Part shown: piece after piece, positions 12,380-23,599 of the stretch
Numbering within the stretch: the first letter of the stretch is position 1
How the letters are laid out: each line of letters opens with the position of its first letter
Origin: Euglena gracilis
Taxonomy: Eukaryota; Euglenida; Euglenophyceae; Euglenales
Direction of reading: 5' to 3'
DNA length: 64,000 nt
Assembly: GCA_039621445.1 (NCBI GenBank)
Contig: CP154956.1
Span: forward strand, 86,498,231 to 86,562,230
Position numbers and translations under genes: made by a program
Notes under the pieces: model-generated
The model's input: the letters and a program-made list of their open reading frames with translations, nothing else
What the model was told of the DNA's origin: nothing
Database searches by the model: none

Positions 12380-13000
12380 CATCCAAACTCAACCACCATT
12401 CGCCAAATAACATCCATCCCCCAGCGTGTCATCATGGCAATCGTGCGTGTTTGCATTCAACACAACACCACAGTTGCTGTTCAGAACGCCAGCCTGTTAT
12501 CGGAAGGGAATGGACAACCTGCACACAACCCCTGCCATTGCACTCACGTCCTATGCGCGTCGCCAACCGAACCAAACACTCCCAATCGCAAGTCGTCGGT
12601 GGACTCCGTGCTTCCTTGTTGGATAAGCTTCAGCTGGAAATGGTCAAAAACAGGTTCCTAATCTCTCCTCTCTTTGTGGAAAAAATTTGGGAGTTTTGTG
12701 TGGAGGTGTTTCTAACAAAACCTCTGCTCACCTCTCCAAAAGCTATTCAGCGTCCAAAAAGAAAGCAGGATTTGGATCACCTATCTCTTTTCACCCGCAT
12801 GATCCCCACTGCAGGTCACTTTCAACGCCCCAGGATGCAGCACAATGGTACATGTTTCCATTGCACCAAACTATTTGGTCCTTTTTCGGGCTTTGAAACT
12901 CAAAAAAAATGGGCCTGTTACTTGAAACCAAACTGCGGGCAGAAACAGCCGGAAAACAGAAGTTCCAACAAATGGTGAACGGTGAATTTATTCGGAGGGA
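12380..13000. other. Stretch without a recognised gene
   Basis: Plus-strand frames up to 207 residues are open here (12355-12978). Their composition is not distinctive and they match no family I know. Treated as non-coding. Confidence 0.3.
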
Positions 13001-13103
13001 AACGAGTTCCAGCTTCCAACCGGAAAATTTTTTGGACACTTCACGCCGCCTAAGTGCACTTGGGGTTGCTGAGGGCAAGGGTACACCGATGCAACTAAGG
13101 GGG

Positions 13104-13222
13104 GGCCAGCCCTCCAGACGCAGAGCCACGGCGGACGCCAGGGATGGCTCCTTCGACCCCTGCCACTCCGGCGGCTCTGGCGAGGCGGCGGCGGCCCACA
13201 CCTCCGTGCCTCGGCCCTGCTG
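13104..13222 (-). CDS. Exon-like island, product unknown
   Basis: The minus frame reads GTEVWAAAASPEPPEWQGSK, then EPSLASAVALRLEGW. GC-rich, with codon use like the cyclase-domain exons. It may be the 3' part of that gene or a separate one. Confidence 0.35.
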
Positions 13223-13689
13223 GGGCCCAACCCCCCCCCCCCAGTACACTGATATGGGGAACGCCACTGGGCCAGTGGTCGCCAATGGACGGGTTGGGGA
13301 GCCTGCTTACCAACCCCCCCCCACCACATCCCACCCCCCCCCCCTGCGGCGCACACCCCCAGAGAACGGGCCCGGAACTTCCTCCCTAAGAATCGCCCGT
13401 AGCGAGCACACTCCCACAAAACCATTGGGCTGCTCATCAATTTTGAAGCCCTGAAGCGAAAAAAAAACCCCGACTGAACTCATATGAAAGATGGCCCGTC
13501 GCTTGGAAACCTCAGAAAAAAAGGGGGAACGGTGAGGAAAGCGGTGGAATCCGGGGCTGGGGTGCTCTGTCACCATCCCAACAAGTGCGCAGCCCCAAGG
13601 GGCCGGGCACCTTGGCTGACCTCAGCCTGCGGAGCCCTCCCCCTCCAACAACAGAGGCTGGGGGGTGGGGGCCGGGCGATGGGGGTCCA

Positions 13690-13845
13690 GGCCTGGTGGT
13701 ACTCCAACCGGTAGGGGGTGCGGAGATGGCCGCGGGAGTGGAGCTGCTGCAGGTGGATGGCCACCTTGGCCACCGCGGCGTTGGGGCACTTCGTGAGCTC
13801 CGTCCCCTCCGCTGCCTCCCGGCTCTCGTTGATGAAGCCCCCCCC
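13690..13845 (-). CDS. Exon, possible C-terminal part of the cyclase-domain gene
   Basis: The minus frame reads INESREAAEGTELTKCPNAA, then VAKVAIHLQQLHSRGHLRTP and YRLEYHQAW. It is amphipathic and probably helical. It lies about 1.9 kb downstream of the last exon resembling the cyclase domain (15.7 kb), on the same strand, so it may encode a C-terminal helical region. Membership of the gene is inferred from position only. Confidence 0.4.
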
Positions 13846-13859
13846 CCCCCCGAGCAATA

Positions 13860-14690
13860 ATCATATACTCCAACCAATTTTTCTCGTTCCATATACCATA
13901 TTCTAGTTCCTAATGTCTGCTGTGTGCCTCGAAATCTCGGAGCCTGCAAAAGCAAAAATTCAACCCCCCCCAAATAAGACCCGGGTGTTATTTGAGGTCC
14001 GTTATTGTAAACCTCCAAGGAGGCCTTATTTTGGGGGTTCTTCCCTTTGGATTGGTTTTCTTGCCCGACTCGAACCCAAAAAATAATCGTCGTCTTTCGG
14101 TCTTCCTCGCAAAAAGCTTAAATTAATATAAATTGAATTTTCCTATGTTTTTTTTTGTGCTTTAAACAATTCAAAATATCACAATTTTCATTGTTTGAGT
14201 GCCTTAAATGAGAGTTGGGGGCACTTTTCTGGGGACTTCTTTTCACTGTCCCTGCCGCTTCTCGCTGCCGGGGGGGGGGGGGGGGGGGGCTTAAATATGC
14301 AGTGTCCTTTTTGGATTATTTTTGGGGGGGTTGGGGTTCGGGTGAAATCTCCACAAAAATTTGTCAACCCCCCAGACAAGGCTTCCCCATGGCCGATCGA
14401 ACAAAACTCTCCCCCCAAAATGCCCCTGAATACAAACACACAACCTGGAACGGTGGGAAAAATATTGAAACCCCCAATTTGAAATTGGAAAAAAAACCTG
14501 ATTTTTGATTTTTTTCCCAACCAAATTAAACATGGCGTGAAGTGCAGGGGAAAACGGATATTTTGTGAAATCGAAAAATCATGTCTCTTCAGTCCATAAA
14601 AGATAAGACGACCTCTGGGGAATCAAAATGACGGACCCCCAAATAAGATTTGGCTCCAATTTCGATGATCTGGCTGATGCGGTTGACCAC
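13860..14690. other. Intron-like stretch
   Basis: No gene. Contains a G-run (14270-14290), a mix of A-rich words, and no recognisable mobile protein. Confidence 0.4.
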
Positions 14691-14694
14691 CTTC

Positions 14695-14908
14695 GGGGGG
14701 GGGGGGGAGTGTGGCCCATCCGGGGAGGCCGCGGGCAGCTCCTGGCAGAACGTGGGCAGGCCCCGCGCGCCCTCCTGCGCCTGGCGCAGCAGCCGCTCCA
14801 GGTCCCGCTCGCTGCGGCCGGTGGCGGCCAGCGTCTGCAGCTGGTACATCCACTCGTCGTCCTGCACGCTGCCCGGGGGCGCCGGCTGGTTTGTGGGGGC
14901 CATCCGGA
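14695..14908 (-). CDS. Exon, helical segment, probably same gene
   Basis: The minus frame reads MAPTNQPAPPGSVQDDEWMY, then QLQTLAATGRSERDLERLL and RQAQEGARGLPTFCQELPAA. A proline-rich lead passes into an amphipathic helix. High third-position GC. Position suggests a tail after the cyclase domain. The exon end runs into a poly-proline/C-run, so the donor site is uncertain. Confidence 0.45.
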
Positions 14909-14999
14909 AGCGGTTGCTGCAACCCACCCGTGAAAGCTGCTGCAACGTGCCGCCCCCCCCCCCCCCCTGCCCACCGACTGGGTTCTTACAACCCTGACC

Positions 15000-15062
15000 G
15001 GGGGGGTTGCACCCCCTGACCTGCAACCCCCAACCGGGGGGGGGGGGTGTTGTCAAGGTAAC
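15000..15062. repeat. C-run/G-run palindromic cluster
   Basis: Repeated GGTTGCACCCCC/GCAACCCCC words between a G-run and a 12-base G-run. A small inverted structure of the type common in this window's introns. Confidence 0.5.
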
Positions 15063-15689
15063 CCACAAACCCTGAACAAATTGTAGTGAAAGGTTTCCTC
15101 GATTCTTCATAGCAAGTTCCAGTCAAACGGCATGGCGTAGTGGTCGCCAAATTAGCATAAAAAAAGCCTGAAACCTCTGTTTTTTGCCCGATGATTTTCG
15201 ACCGTTTTTGACATCCATCACCCTGGACACCACCACAACCTTTTTTCGGGCTGGCCTGGCTCTCAAACCGATGTCCTGAAAAATCAATGCCAAACTTTTT
15301 TCCGAATGTGCACATTCAATCCCTTCTATTGCACAAGAGAATGGACATGGCAATCCTTGACCTGCAACCAAAGGGAAATGATGTTCATGTTGAAGGCATC
15401 AAAAAGATGATAAAAAATGTGGGGAAATCTCAGGAAAAAATGGGGGGAAATTGATATCAGGTTTATAAAAAGATTTGATGACACATGAATGAACGTGTGA
15501 CAGCAGAGCAAGGCACAGAGTCAAAGATCTGCTGTTTAAACCATTTTTAAATTTAAGAATTCCTGGCTTTCACCTGACAGGTTGGCCAGAACCACGGACA
15601 CTTTCCTATATTCACGAGTCGGCCGTTTCAGTGGCACCCTGCCAGCTTTCATGGCATGACAGCTTCCTGGCAGTTTCCTGAGGGGGGCT

Positions 15690-15755
15690 CAAGACAGCGC
15701 CCTGGCGTTCTCCCCCAGAACCTCGTACACCAACTCCGACTCATACCGGTCGCTG
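15690..15755 (-). CDS. Exon, end of cyclase homology domain
   Basis: The minus frame reads DRYESELVYEVLGENARALS and then a stop (15689-15691). Class III cyclase domains commonly close with a strand ending in a 'VYEVL'-like segment, which fits this text. A CCCCAG acceptor lies just upstream. The stop may be the true gene end. Alternatively a donor precedes it and the helical exons at 14.8 and 13.8 kb follow. Confidence 0.5.
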
Positions 15756-15934
15756 GGGTCAGGCCAGGGCCGCATGGAAAGGGGGGGGGGAGGGGGCTCA
15801 ACCCCCTCCCCATCATGGAAATTTGCAGCGGGGGGATTTGGAATTCCCGTCGAGCGGCTGAGAAATGGTTTGGCTTTTGAAGATCACCTCCATGGGTGGG
15901 GAGGGGGGAGGTCAATGTTCAGCCCGGGGCACGG

Positions 15935-16052
15935 GGCTCGATGGAGTTGTTGGTGCGGATGGAGAGGACGTCCACGGGCAGCAGCTTGATGTTGGCGTTG
16001 AGGGCCGTCAGCCGCCGCACCTCCGAGTTGGCGATGATGCCCCGCTGGTGCA
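15935..16052 (-). CDS. Exon, cyclase homology domain (late part)
   Basis: The minus frame reads RGIIANSEVRRLTALNANIK, then LLPVDVLSIRTNNSIEP. This corresponds to the segment in class III cyclases where the product-domain strand 'I.vS..v...' and a following 'pvD.v.vkg' stretch occur. A CACCAG acceptor in phase 0 agrees with the phase in which the exon at 18.1-18.3 kb ends. The 3' limit (about 15935-15945) is uncertain. Confidence 0.5.
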
Positions 16053-16494
16053 TCGCCCCGGGGTCAGCCGGGGCCACCGCAGCACAGGAGGCCCGAAAGA
16101 ACGAAATGCCTTTCGCAACGTGTGCCCTGTGAGTGTAACTCAACTTTTGGGCAAATTCCTTTTGTACGCCACACACTCTCTCTGCCTGCCTCCCCGTGAG
16201 GACCCCATAAGAGGCCCCCGAGTGGAGGGGCGTAAAAAAAAAGTTCGAGGACGTTTTAGTTCGAGCCAAACTGGGTCGCATCCCCGGGGCACTTCCTACC
16301 GACAACATGTCAGCAACAACCCGAAAGGACCATCTCCCAAGAAAGGTTGTGGTTGTGAAAGGTATGGAGCTTTTATTACCCAAAAAATATGGAGGTTTTT
16401 TTCACTCACAGACTCAAAAAAATACACATTGGACTTGGCGGAGGGAGGCAAATACAACCACCTGGTGCCAAGAATGGCTGGGCTCTGAGGCAGA

Positions 16495-16575
16495 TGTGGC
16501 CCAGCCTGGATGTAGCACTGCAGCTCCCGCACACGGGTGATGCCTCGCCCGATGGCTCCCGATGACTTTGTGTCG
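16495..16575 (-). CDS. Exon, cyclase homology domain (small middle exon)
   Basis: The minus frame reads GAIGRGITRVRELQCYIQA. It resembles the 'G..V..A..L' helix that follows the 'Gt.G' turn in class III nucleotidyl cyclases and fills the gap between the neighbouring exons. Short, with ambiguous splice borders. Confidence 0.35.
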
Positions 16576-16773
16576 TCCGTCTGACACGGATGGCGTTCCC
16601 TATCATTCACTTTAAATTTTCAGACCTCAAGTACAAAAATGTAAGTTTCAGTCTTTCTGCATTCATCCCCAGTTCCTTTCCCTAACCCCTCCCCCCAAGG
16701 GGTTGGCCCCACAGGCTGTTATTTCCAGCACAACCAAGACGAGTGAGCTGGGGGGGGGGGGGGTTCTTAGGTG

Positions 16774-17035
16774 GGTAGGCAGGTAGGTAGGTAGGTAGGT
16801 AGGTTTAGGTAGGTATGGTTGACGCTCTGATACAGTAGGTAGGTAGGTAGGTAGGTAGGTAGGTAGGTAGGTAGGTAGGTAGGTAGGTAGGTAGGTAGGT
16901 AGGTAGGTAGGTAGGTAGGTAGGTAGGTAGGTAGGTAGGTAGCTAGGTAGCTAGGTAGGTTGGTAGGTGGGAAAGCAGGTTGATGGTGGGTGGGTGGGGT
17001 AGGTAGTTAGGTGGGTGGGTGGAGGGTGGGTCCGT
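16774..17035. repeat. (TAGG)n tetranucleotide array
   Basis: About 55 units of GGTA/TAGG, interrupted near 16815-16835 and becoming GGGTAGGT/GGTGGGTGG at the right. Confidence 0.97.
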
Positions 17036-18140
17036 CAATCGATCACTCCCAGGTAGTTGTATTACTCCTGTAGGATAGGCCCAAGAAGGTAACGCCAAGT
17101 GTGGACTTCAATTTTCAAATTCCTTTTGGTACGCACACTCTCTCTTAGACCCCCATTCTAATAGGTAGGTTTTCTGTATGTCACAACTCCCTGTTTCTTT
17201 GTCCCAACCCCCCAGTTCAGCTATTAAAAAACAATAATTTTCAAAATAGACTCCGAAAAATCATACCTTCCCAATTCATCTCATCTTCCTCTATCGCATC
17301 AGTTTCTTTCCCTCTCCGACGGTGCGTGTCAGTTCCTAATATCAAATTTTCAGCAACAAATATTAGTTCGCAGCTATTCCTTTCCTTCCCTATCCCCTAA
17401 ATATTTGTACCCCAACAGTGAGTTCTTAGGTAGCAGGTAAAGTAGGTAATACAGGTTACTCTTACGTAGGTAGGTGAATAGGTAGGTAGGTAGGTAGGTA
17501 GGTAGTGTAGGTAGTGTTGTGGTTAAAACAAGGTTAATGGTGGTAGTAGTTGTGCGTACGTAGGTGGCATGGTGAGGCAAGCATTTACTGGCAACCTACT
17601 CATTTGCGACTACTGGTGGCTAAAGGCCGAGTACTGCTCTTCTGACATCTGGCTCTGTCGTACAGTTCGACAAAAAGAGCACATTTGAAGCATCACACAG
17701 CCTGTTTGATAGTGAGATCAAATTGGTTGCCCATCATCAAAACGCACAAAAAATAAACTTCTGAGTGGTTACAGCAGACTGGCACACCTTTCTCTCAGCA
17801 GAACCAGTTTCCTGGATGGTAACCAATCCCCTGCCAAATTTTGAGTTCCAATCCAGTGGTAGGGCCTGCAAGGAAGGATGCACTGGAATATAATAAAAGG
17901 TGTAAAAGGGTGCATTCGACCCAACCCAACCCATCCAGGAAAACGGTCAAATGACAGAAATCAGAAATTGGCCAACAGCTGGTACCCGACCTGCTGACTG
18001 GACGAACCCCCCCCCCCCAATGGCTGAGATCTCCTCCGGCTCAACTCTGCCCACTCAAGCGATGCCCTGGACTCGACAAGGTGGGGACGCTGGATGGGGG
18101 GGGAGGGGTTGGTCCCATTGCCCATCGGTGCTTGGTGAGC
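17036..18140. other. Intron-like stretch with second TAGG cluster
   Basis: No gene. A smaller TAGG cluster lies at 17464-17515. The rest is anonymous intron-like sequence. Confidence 0.5.
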
Positions 18141-18145
18141 TGAAC

Positions 18146-18287
18146 CCGCCGCCCGGTCCCGAAGGTCCCGGACAGCAGCGTGCCCGCCCACACGCCGAGC
18201 ACGGCGCGCAGCGGGCCGATGCCGTCGTTCGGGTCCAGCGCCGCGAGGCGGTCCCGGATGAGGACCGCGGCGTGGCACGCGTTGACG
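18146..18287 (-). CDS. Exon, cyclase homology domain (core helix and 'GTFGT' turn)
   Basis: The minus frame reads VNACHAAVLIRDRLAALDPN, then DGIGPLRAVLGVWAGTLLSG and TFGTGRR. This matches the class III cyclase pattern 'AC.AAL.IR..L' followed by 'LGv..G.llsGtfGt'. Acceptor CACAG leaves one base that completes the split codon of the preceding exon (phase 2), and the exon then runs 47 whole codons to a GTTCAG donor. The correct phase on both sides is the best support for the model. Confidence 0.6.
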
Positions 18288-18957
18288 CTGTGCAGCGGGC
18301 GGCCGCAGGGCGCCGACGGCGGGGGGGCTGGGGGCTGGGGGCTGGGGGCCAAGGGGGTTGAACCCAATGTTCGTTTCGCGCCAATTGCATCTTTAACCCT
18401 CAAAATGATAATAGGACAGAGGGTGTATGTGTGTGTGTGTGTTCAATTGTGTTGTGTTGTATTGTTTTGTGTTGTGTTTGTTGTGCTGCGCATTGTAATT
18501 GTGTGTGTGCACGGGCCAGGTACCAGATGTTGAAAACGTTCTGGTTGGGGCATGCCATGGTGCTGAACGGCAACCCTTGGCCAAAGGACAATCGGCCCAG
18601 GCTGAGGGTCCATTACCAGGGGGTTCGAGCCCAAAAACCATTCCCCGGTCACCAACTTTCTGTGGCCCCAACCCCCACAAATCGTTGGAACATGGAACGG
18701 GGGGCATCCCCACCTCTGACCGCCATTTTGAACCCTGCTATTTTGTGTCCACCGACCACCATGCGACTAATTTGAGCTTATATAGAGATTTTTGTTTTTG
18801 AAACCATTTTTGAGAAATTTTCTACTTGTCTCAAAAATCCCCCGGTTTTTGGGGAGATCACTTCTTGTTTGCCGTGACACGGGTACAAGGTATGGCTGCC
18901 CCCAATGGTTGCAAGAGACAGACCATCCCATACCGACGTTGCCATTAGCGCTCTGAC

Positions 18958-19103
18958 CATGCGCTGATGAAGTTCCAGCTCGCGAGGTAGACGCTCTGCT
19001 GCATGACCTGGATCACCCCGCCGGTCTGCTGCAGCACGGTGGCGATCACATGGGTGACCTGCGCCACCGCTCGGTGGATGTGGTCCCCGGCAGCCGCGCA
19101 ACG
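18958..19103 (-). CDS. Exon, cyclase homology domain (second metal-site region)
   Basis: The minus frame reads GDHIHRAVAQVTHVIATVLQ, then QTGGVIQVMQQSVYLASWNF ISAW. In active cyclases the segment 'GG.v.kf.GD..la.wN' carries the second metal-binding Asp. Here GGVIQVMQQSVYLASWN aligns without gaps and has Gln-Gln where Gly-Asp is expected. The exon is bounded by a CCAG acceptor and a GTCAGA donor and ends in phase 2. Confidence 0.55.
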
Positions 19104-19637
19104 CTGGCCCCCGGAGGGTGTGCGGCCAGTGCGCCAACCCCCCCCCCCCCCGCCCCGCCCCGCCCCGCCCCGCCTGGGAAAACTGTCACCCGACAGTCAA
19201 CAAGGAAGGGGACGCTGACAACTTACAGTGGCACAGGAGTACAGCTTACAACACACTTACAACACACTTACAGTACACTTACAGTGGCACAGCAGGCTTG
19301 GCACAGGGGGGGTCAGATAACTTCCCAGGTGAGGGGCGGTGCCACAGGGTTTGGCAGCCAGGTGGGGGGGTGCAGCCCCCCATGCAGAGGGGGGGGGGGG
19401 CAACTCCCAAACTGCCAAACCCTGGGGACACAAGAATACTACACCATAAAAAATGCCTGCGCTAAAAAGGGTTGGACTCGAAATGCTTTGACTCTTCGTG
19501 TGGTGAGTGGCAGAATTGCCCCCCCCTTCAATTTGTGACTTGGAATTGTTCTGGCCATTGACTGCAACCCGTTCCTGTGCCCGGGGTGCCACTGCCCTCC
19601 ACCCTGGGGATCCTCCCGGCGGACACGGCTGGGTGAC

Positions 19638-19713
19638 GCCGTGGCCCTGCAGCACTAGGCGGGAGAAGGACTCCAGCTGGGGGAGCCGGATGTACAACAG
19701 CGGCCGGCTGGCA
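19638..19713 (-). CDS. Exon, cyclase homology domain (first metal-site region)
   Basis: The minus frame reads ASRPLLYIRLPQLESFSRLV LQGHG. By position and hydrophobic pattern it corresponds to the first strand of a class III cyclase domain ('v.vlf.Di.gft..s'). The first metal-binding Asp would fall at the Arg of YIRL, so it seems to be missing. Bounded by GTCGCAG (acceptor) and a weak GTCACC donor. The assignment depends largely on the next two exons. Confidence 0.45.
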
Positions 19714-19783
19714 CTGCGACCAGGGAGAGGAAGGCGAGACATGGCACAAACCTGGGACTCCTACCCCCCACCCTGCCAGATCT

Positions 19784-19832
19784 TCCTAACCCTAACCCTA
19801 TCCCTATCCCTAACCCAATTCCTAACCCTGGC
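19784..19832. repeat. Telomere-like CCCTAA words
   Basis: CCTAACCCTAACCCTATCCC and related words form a short degenerate interstitial block. It is not a chromosome end, because exons lie on both sides. Confidence 0.7.
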
Positions 19833-20129
19833 CCTATACCAAACGTAACCCCCACGCTAAACCCCTGCCTCTTATCAGGAATGTTCCTATTCCTGATTAC
19901 CCCCCACCCCCCTACCCTCACCTGGGTTCATGTCATGTGCGAGGAAGGCAGACGATGGGCGGCGCGGTGGTTGTGGGGCTTCTTCCGAATTTCCGAAATC
20001 CTCTCCAATTCGCTTTGGGCTTTTTGGGTCGGGCTCACTCAGCACCGATCTGTCCCATTTCCCTGGACCCAGCCCGGGACCCGGTGGGGGTGTTCCGTGT
20101 TGAAAAGAAGCCGGCAGAGGATGGGCAAC

Positions 20130-20318
20130 CTTTTGTTTGGCCGGCCCCCCCCAAAGCCAAGCAGCGCCGGCGCCGTCCCGCACCGGATCTCGGGGGCGAC
20201 CTGGAACATCCGCAGCGGGGAGCGCAGGTTGTGGGAGTTGCTGCGGGCCCGGCCGTCCGCCGGGACGACGCCAACGTGGGCTACAATAGGCAGGTCGCCG
20301 CCAGGGACGAGGCCACTC
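20130..20318 (-). CDS. Exon-like island, linker region of cyclase-domain gene
   Basis: The minus frame reads VPGGDLPIVAHVGVVPADGR, then ARSNSHNLRSPLRMFQVAPE. GC-rich with a GCCCGCAG acceptor candidate inside. Its position between linker exons and the cyclase domain makes it a likely exon of the same gene. No domain is recognised on its own. Confidence 0.4.
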
Positions 20319-20519
20319 CTTTCCAAGACCGCTGCTTTTATTCAAAGATCTGGCCAATCGACAACAATGGTGATGTGCACCAGAATGCTGAATAATAAAC
20401 TCGTGACTCAATTTTTTTTAAAAATGAGACATGTCCCCACGAAGTTGAAAGATTCAGTACTGGCAAAACGATGGGCAAAAAGATGATATGAAACCCCCAA
20501 AGTTGCCCAATACATTTTA

Positions 20520-21960
20520 CATCAAGCGACGTGCATTTTCTTTTTTTAAAAAATGCCTTTTGTTACATTTTTTTTACCTTTTCTATGACATACTTTTAGT
20601 GACTAATCCAATTCAGTCGCAAACATAAACAAAAAGGGCTTTTGGCACTGTGCAGGATCCAATGAAGGGTTAAGCCAGGCAAGTTGTCCATCAAAGAAAA
20701 TCACACATACATGATCCTCTTTGGAAAATTCGAAACAATAACCCCAACGTTATTTCTCTGAGGCACAATTTTCCCAATCTCAACCACCTGGCAGAGTCTG
20801 GGTGTTACACGACAAGTTGAGCAGCGCACAACCACACAATTTTTTTTAACCGTCCCCCACCCCCCCGGTGAAGGTGACGCTTCCAAAAACAAGTCACTCA
20901 CTCGTTTTCGGAAGACCAGTCACTCTCACTTTAGTGGGTTTTTTTGCCGACCACCCCACGGGGAAGGGGGCCAAAAACCAGTCACTCACTCAAAAAACCA
21001 GTTCCCTCCGTGGGGGAGGGTGTCGGCCAGTGACTTAGTGATTGTATGGTAACAACTGCCCACCACCCTCAAGAAAAATTGAGCAACTGGTGCTTAAACT
21101 TGGGTTTCAAACAATCCAGCCAAGGGGTTGCTTAAATTTGGCTTTCACTGAGTTGGCCGAAGAGTTGCTTAAACTTGGACCAAAGAATCAACAAAAAATG
21201 CCTCCTTTTCAATGAAATTATCCTTCAAACCACAAAAATTTAAACCACCCAAGTTAACAAAGAGTTAACTTGGGTGATTTTGTTGCCGATGCCTGATTGG
21301 AATGGACATTTTTGTTCACCTTCCCTGAAATTTGCTTGCATTTTCAGGGGTTGCTGAAATTTGGATTTTGCCCTGGCCCCCAGGGAGTTGGGAAAAGTTG
21401 GGGATTGTTCAAGGTTGTTGGTTGGTTCAGCCACAAAGATGGCTTAAATTTAAGGGGTTGCTTAAACTTGGGGGGGGTGGGGCATTTTCCAAATTGGTTT
21501 AGAAAGCCTTGGCAGCACCCCAGGACATTGATCTTTTTGGCACTTTGGCAAAAGGCCGGAGGGGGCCAGGACTTTGGCATATTTTTGCCCAATAACAACT
21601 TTTGGAAAATAATTTCATCCAGCGGGGGCGGCAAGCGTGGCGGCAGGAGAGGGGGAGTGGCAACTTAATTGAATGGGGATGGGGGAGATTCAAAAAAATG
21701 CATTAAACAAACAAAAAACAAAACAAGGAAATGGCATTCACTTCTGTTCAATTACCCCCCATAAATTTCTCTGTCGCTGACATTTCTCGACACTGACTTA
21801 TCCTTGAACTGAAAAGACACCTCAGGCTACGCAACACAACAACGTGGCAGCAACTTGGGCAGAACAGAGACAGAAAAAAATAAAATAATGCAATTTGACC
21901 AAAGAAAATTTTCCTGAAGCCCGCTGCTGCTTCTGTAATTTGGTGCACTCTGCTGGAGCC
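20520..21960. other. Intron-like stretch with CAGTCACTCACT elements
   Basis: No gene. Around 20890-21060, copies of ACCAGTCACTCACT lie near a C-run and a GTGACTTAGTGATTGTATGGT end. Around 21080-21480, a TTGCTTAAACTTGG word recurs at least five times. Confidence 0.45.
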
Positions 21961-21972
21961 AACACTGCTCAC

Positions 21973-22246
21973 GGTCCCGCATCGCCGGAGGGGTCACCAC
22001 AAGGTTGAAGTCCATCGGGACGCCCACAGGGCGGTAGGGCGGTCCGGCCCCTTCCCCGGTCGCCCGCGTCGGTGTTGCCGGTGGGGGGGGGGGTGGCTGT
22101 CCCGCCAGGCAGCGGTGGTGTGGCGTACGGCCCTGGGCAGGGGGGAGGGCGAAGCTGTGCCCGAGCTGGGCCTGGGTCGGCACGAAGCTGCAGTTCGACA
22201 CGGGGTGGTCCTCGGCCACAGCAGGGACGCGGGGGAGGCGCCAGCT
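21973..22246 (-). CDS. Exon, proline-rich linker of cyclase-domain gene
   Basis: The minus frame reads SWRLPRVPAVAEDHPVSNCS, then FVPTQAQLGHSFALPPAQGR, a proline-rich part, and YRPVGVPMDFNLVVTPPAMR. It is bounded by a CTGACCCAG acceptor and a strong GTGAGC donor (274 bp). Alternative frames are also open, so the frame rests on the donor phase and residue balance. Probably a cytoplasmic, partly disordered region. Confidence 0.45.
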
Positions 22247-22329
22247 CTGGGTCAGGGGGATCGCGTGGGCAAAATAGTGTGCCGCGGTTCGGTGACCGTA
22301 CCGTGTTGCTGTCACCGAGCATACCATTT

Positions 22330-22735
22330 TTTTTTCCCGGCCCCTGGGGGTGGGGGTGGGGGGTCACTTCCACTCCTCCAAAAACCAGTCACCCACCTTT
22401 TTTCAGAAAACCAGTCGGTCACTACCCCCCGGGGAGCCAGCCACTTTGGAATAGAAAAGAAATTTGACCAAAAAACTTGAAAAAAGGGCCGAAAAAAAAA
22501 CAGGCATTTGACGCCTGGTCACTTTCGTGGTTTTTGCTGATCCCCCCCCCCCCGGAGGGGAGGGGGTCTGGGCCAAAAACCAGTCAGTCACTCTGAAAAG
22601 CCAGTCACCCCCCCAGGGGGAGGGGCAGACAGTGACTAAGTGATTGTGTGGTACCAAGCCTGAAAGACTGAGGGGGAGGGGGAGAACTTTCGACTTTCAA
22701 AAACCAGTGGGTCACTGTTTCAAACCAGTGAGTCG
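22330..22735. repeat. CAGTCACT-family inverted-repeat element
   Basis: Repeated AAAACCAGTCAC and CAGTCAGTCACT words occur on both sides of an A-rich core that ends in a CAGGCATTTGACGCCTG hairpin (near 22500) and a C-run/G-run palindrome (22543-22565). The right end GTGACTAAGTGATTGTGTGGTA resembles the end at 21025-21050. No open frame. Confidence 0.45.
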
Positions 22736-23599
22736 CTTCCAACCCCTCCCCAGGCATTGGGGCCAGAATGGCTCAATACCAATGGATTATGGCATTTGTT
22801 TAGCAGCACTTCTTGCACCTCTGCCGAGTGGGCCATCTGGAGCCAGAGGTCCCGAGGATTTCTTTTGAAAGAATGGTCAGAATTGGCCAAAATGGTTGGG
22901 GTGACCAAGGGGTTTCAGGAGTGACTGGATTCTTTGAGAGTGGGAAGCGACACCCCTCCTAGGGCAAGTAACTTAAAGAACTTTCAGAAAAAAGTCGGTC
23001 CCTTCACAGCCGAAGGGACCGACACAAACTTCAACCTACAAATGTGTGCCCTTGGAAAAATGGGAAAGGTGGGCGAAATACCAGAAACAATTTTGGAGGG
23101 ATTTAAAAAAAAAAAGGCACAGCACATTGCGTTTTTGTGCACTTTTTTTCCCCAGAAAATCGGCCAAAATACATGCAAAAACCTCTGTTCCCGCGCGGGA
23201 AGGAAATGTTTTGGTTCAAGGTGGGGGTTGGACATCCCTCCTCCCTGTACAAAACCACGCTCACCAAACACCCTGCGGACCCCCCCCCAGTATGACAGTA
23301 TGGGGTGGTGACTTTTTTTTTGACCCCAAAATTTGCCCGAAAACGGCTGAGTCAAAATGCACCCTTCCTGTGTTAATATCACAGAAAGGTTGTTTTTGGT
23401 TCCGAACAACCAGCTGGAAGTAGTGTAACCTGTGAACTTATGTTCAGAATTGTATCAGCGATACCTATTCCCGTAAGAGGAAGCAGCATCCGCACGCATT
23501 CCTCCAAGTTGGGGCCGAATTCGCATGCATTCCTCCAAATTGGACTCTGTGAAATTCTCAAAAACACTGGGAATAGCGGTCACAAAAAGATGTACCCAG

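Noticed and set aside
12355-12978. 207-residue plus-strand frame
   Set aside because: No domain, no splice-supported neighbours on the plus strand, and ordinary codon composition. It could be chance openness.
19784-19832. Chromosome end
   Set aside because: Telomere-like words are few and degenerate, and exons continue on both sides.
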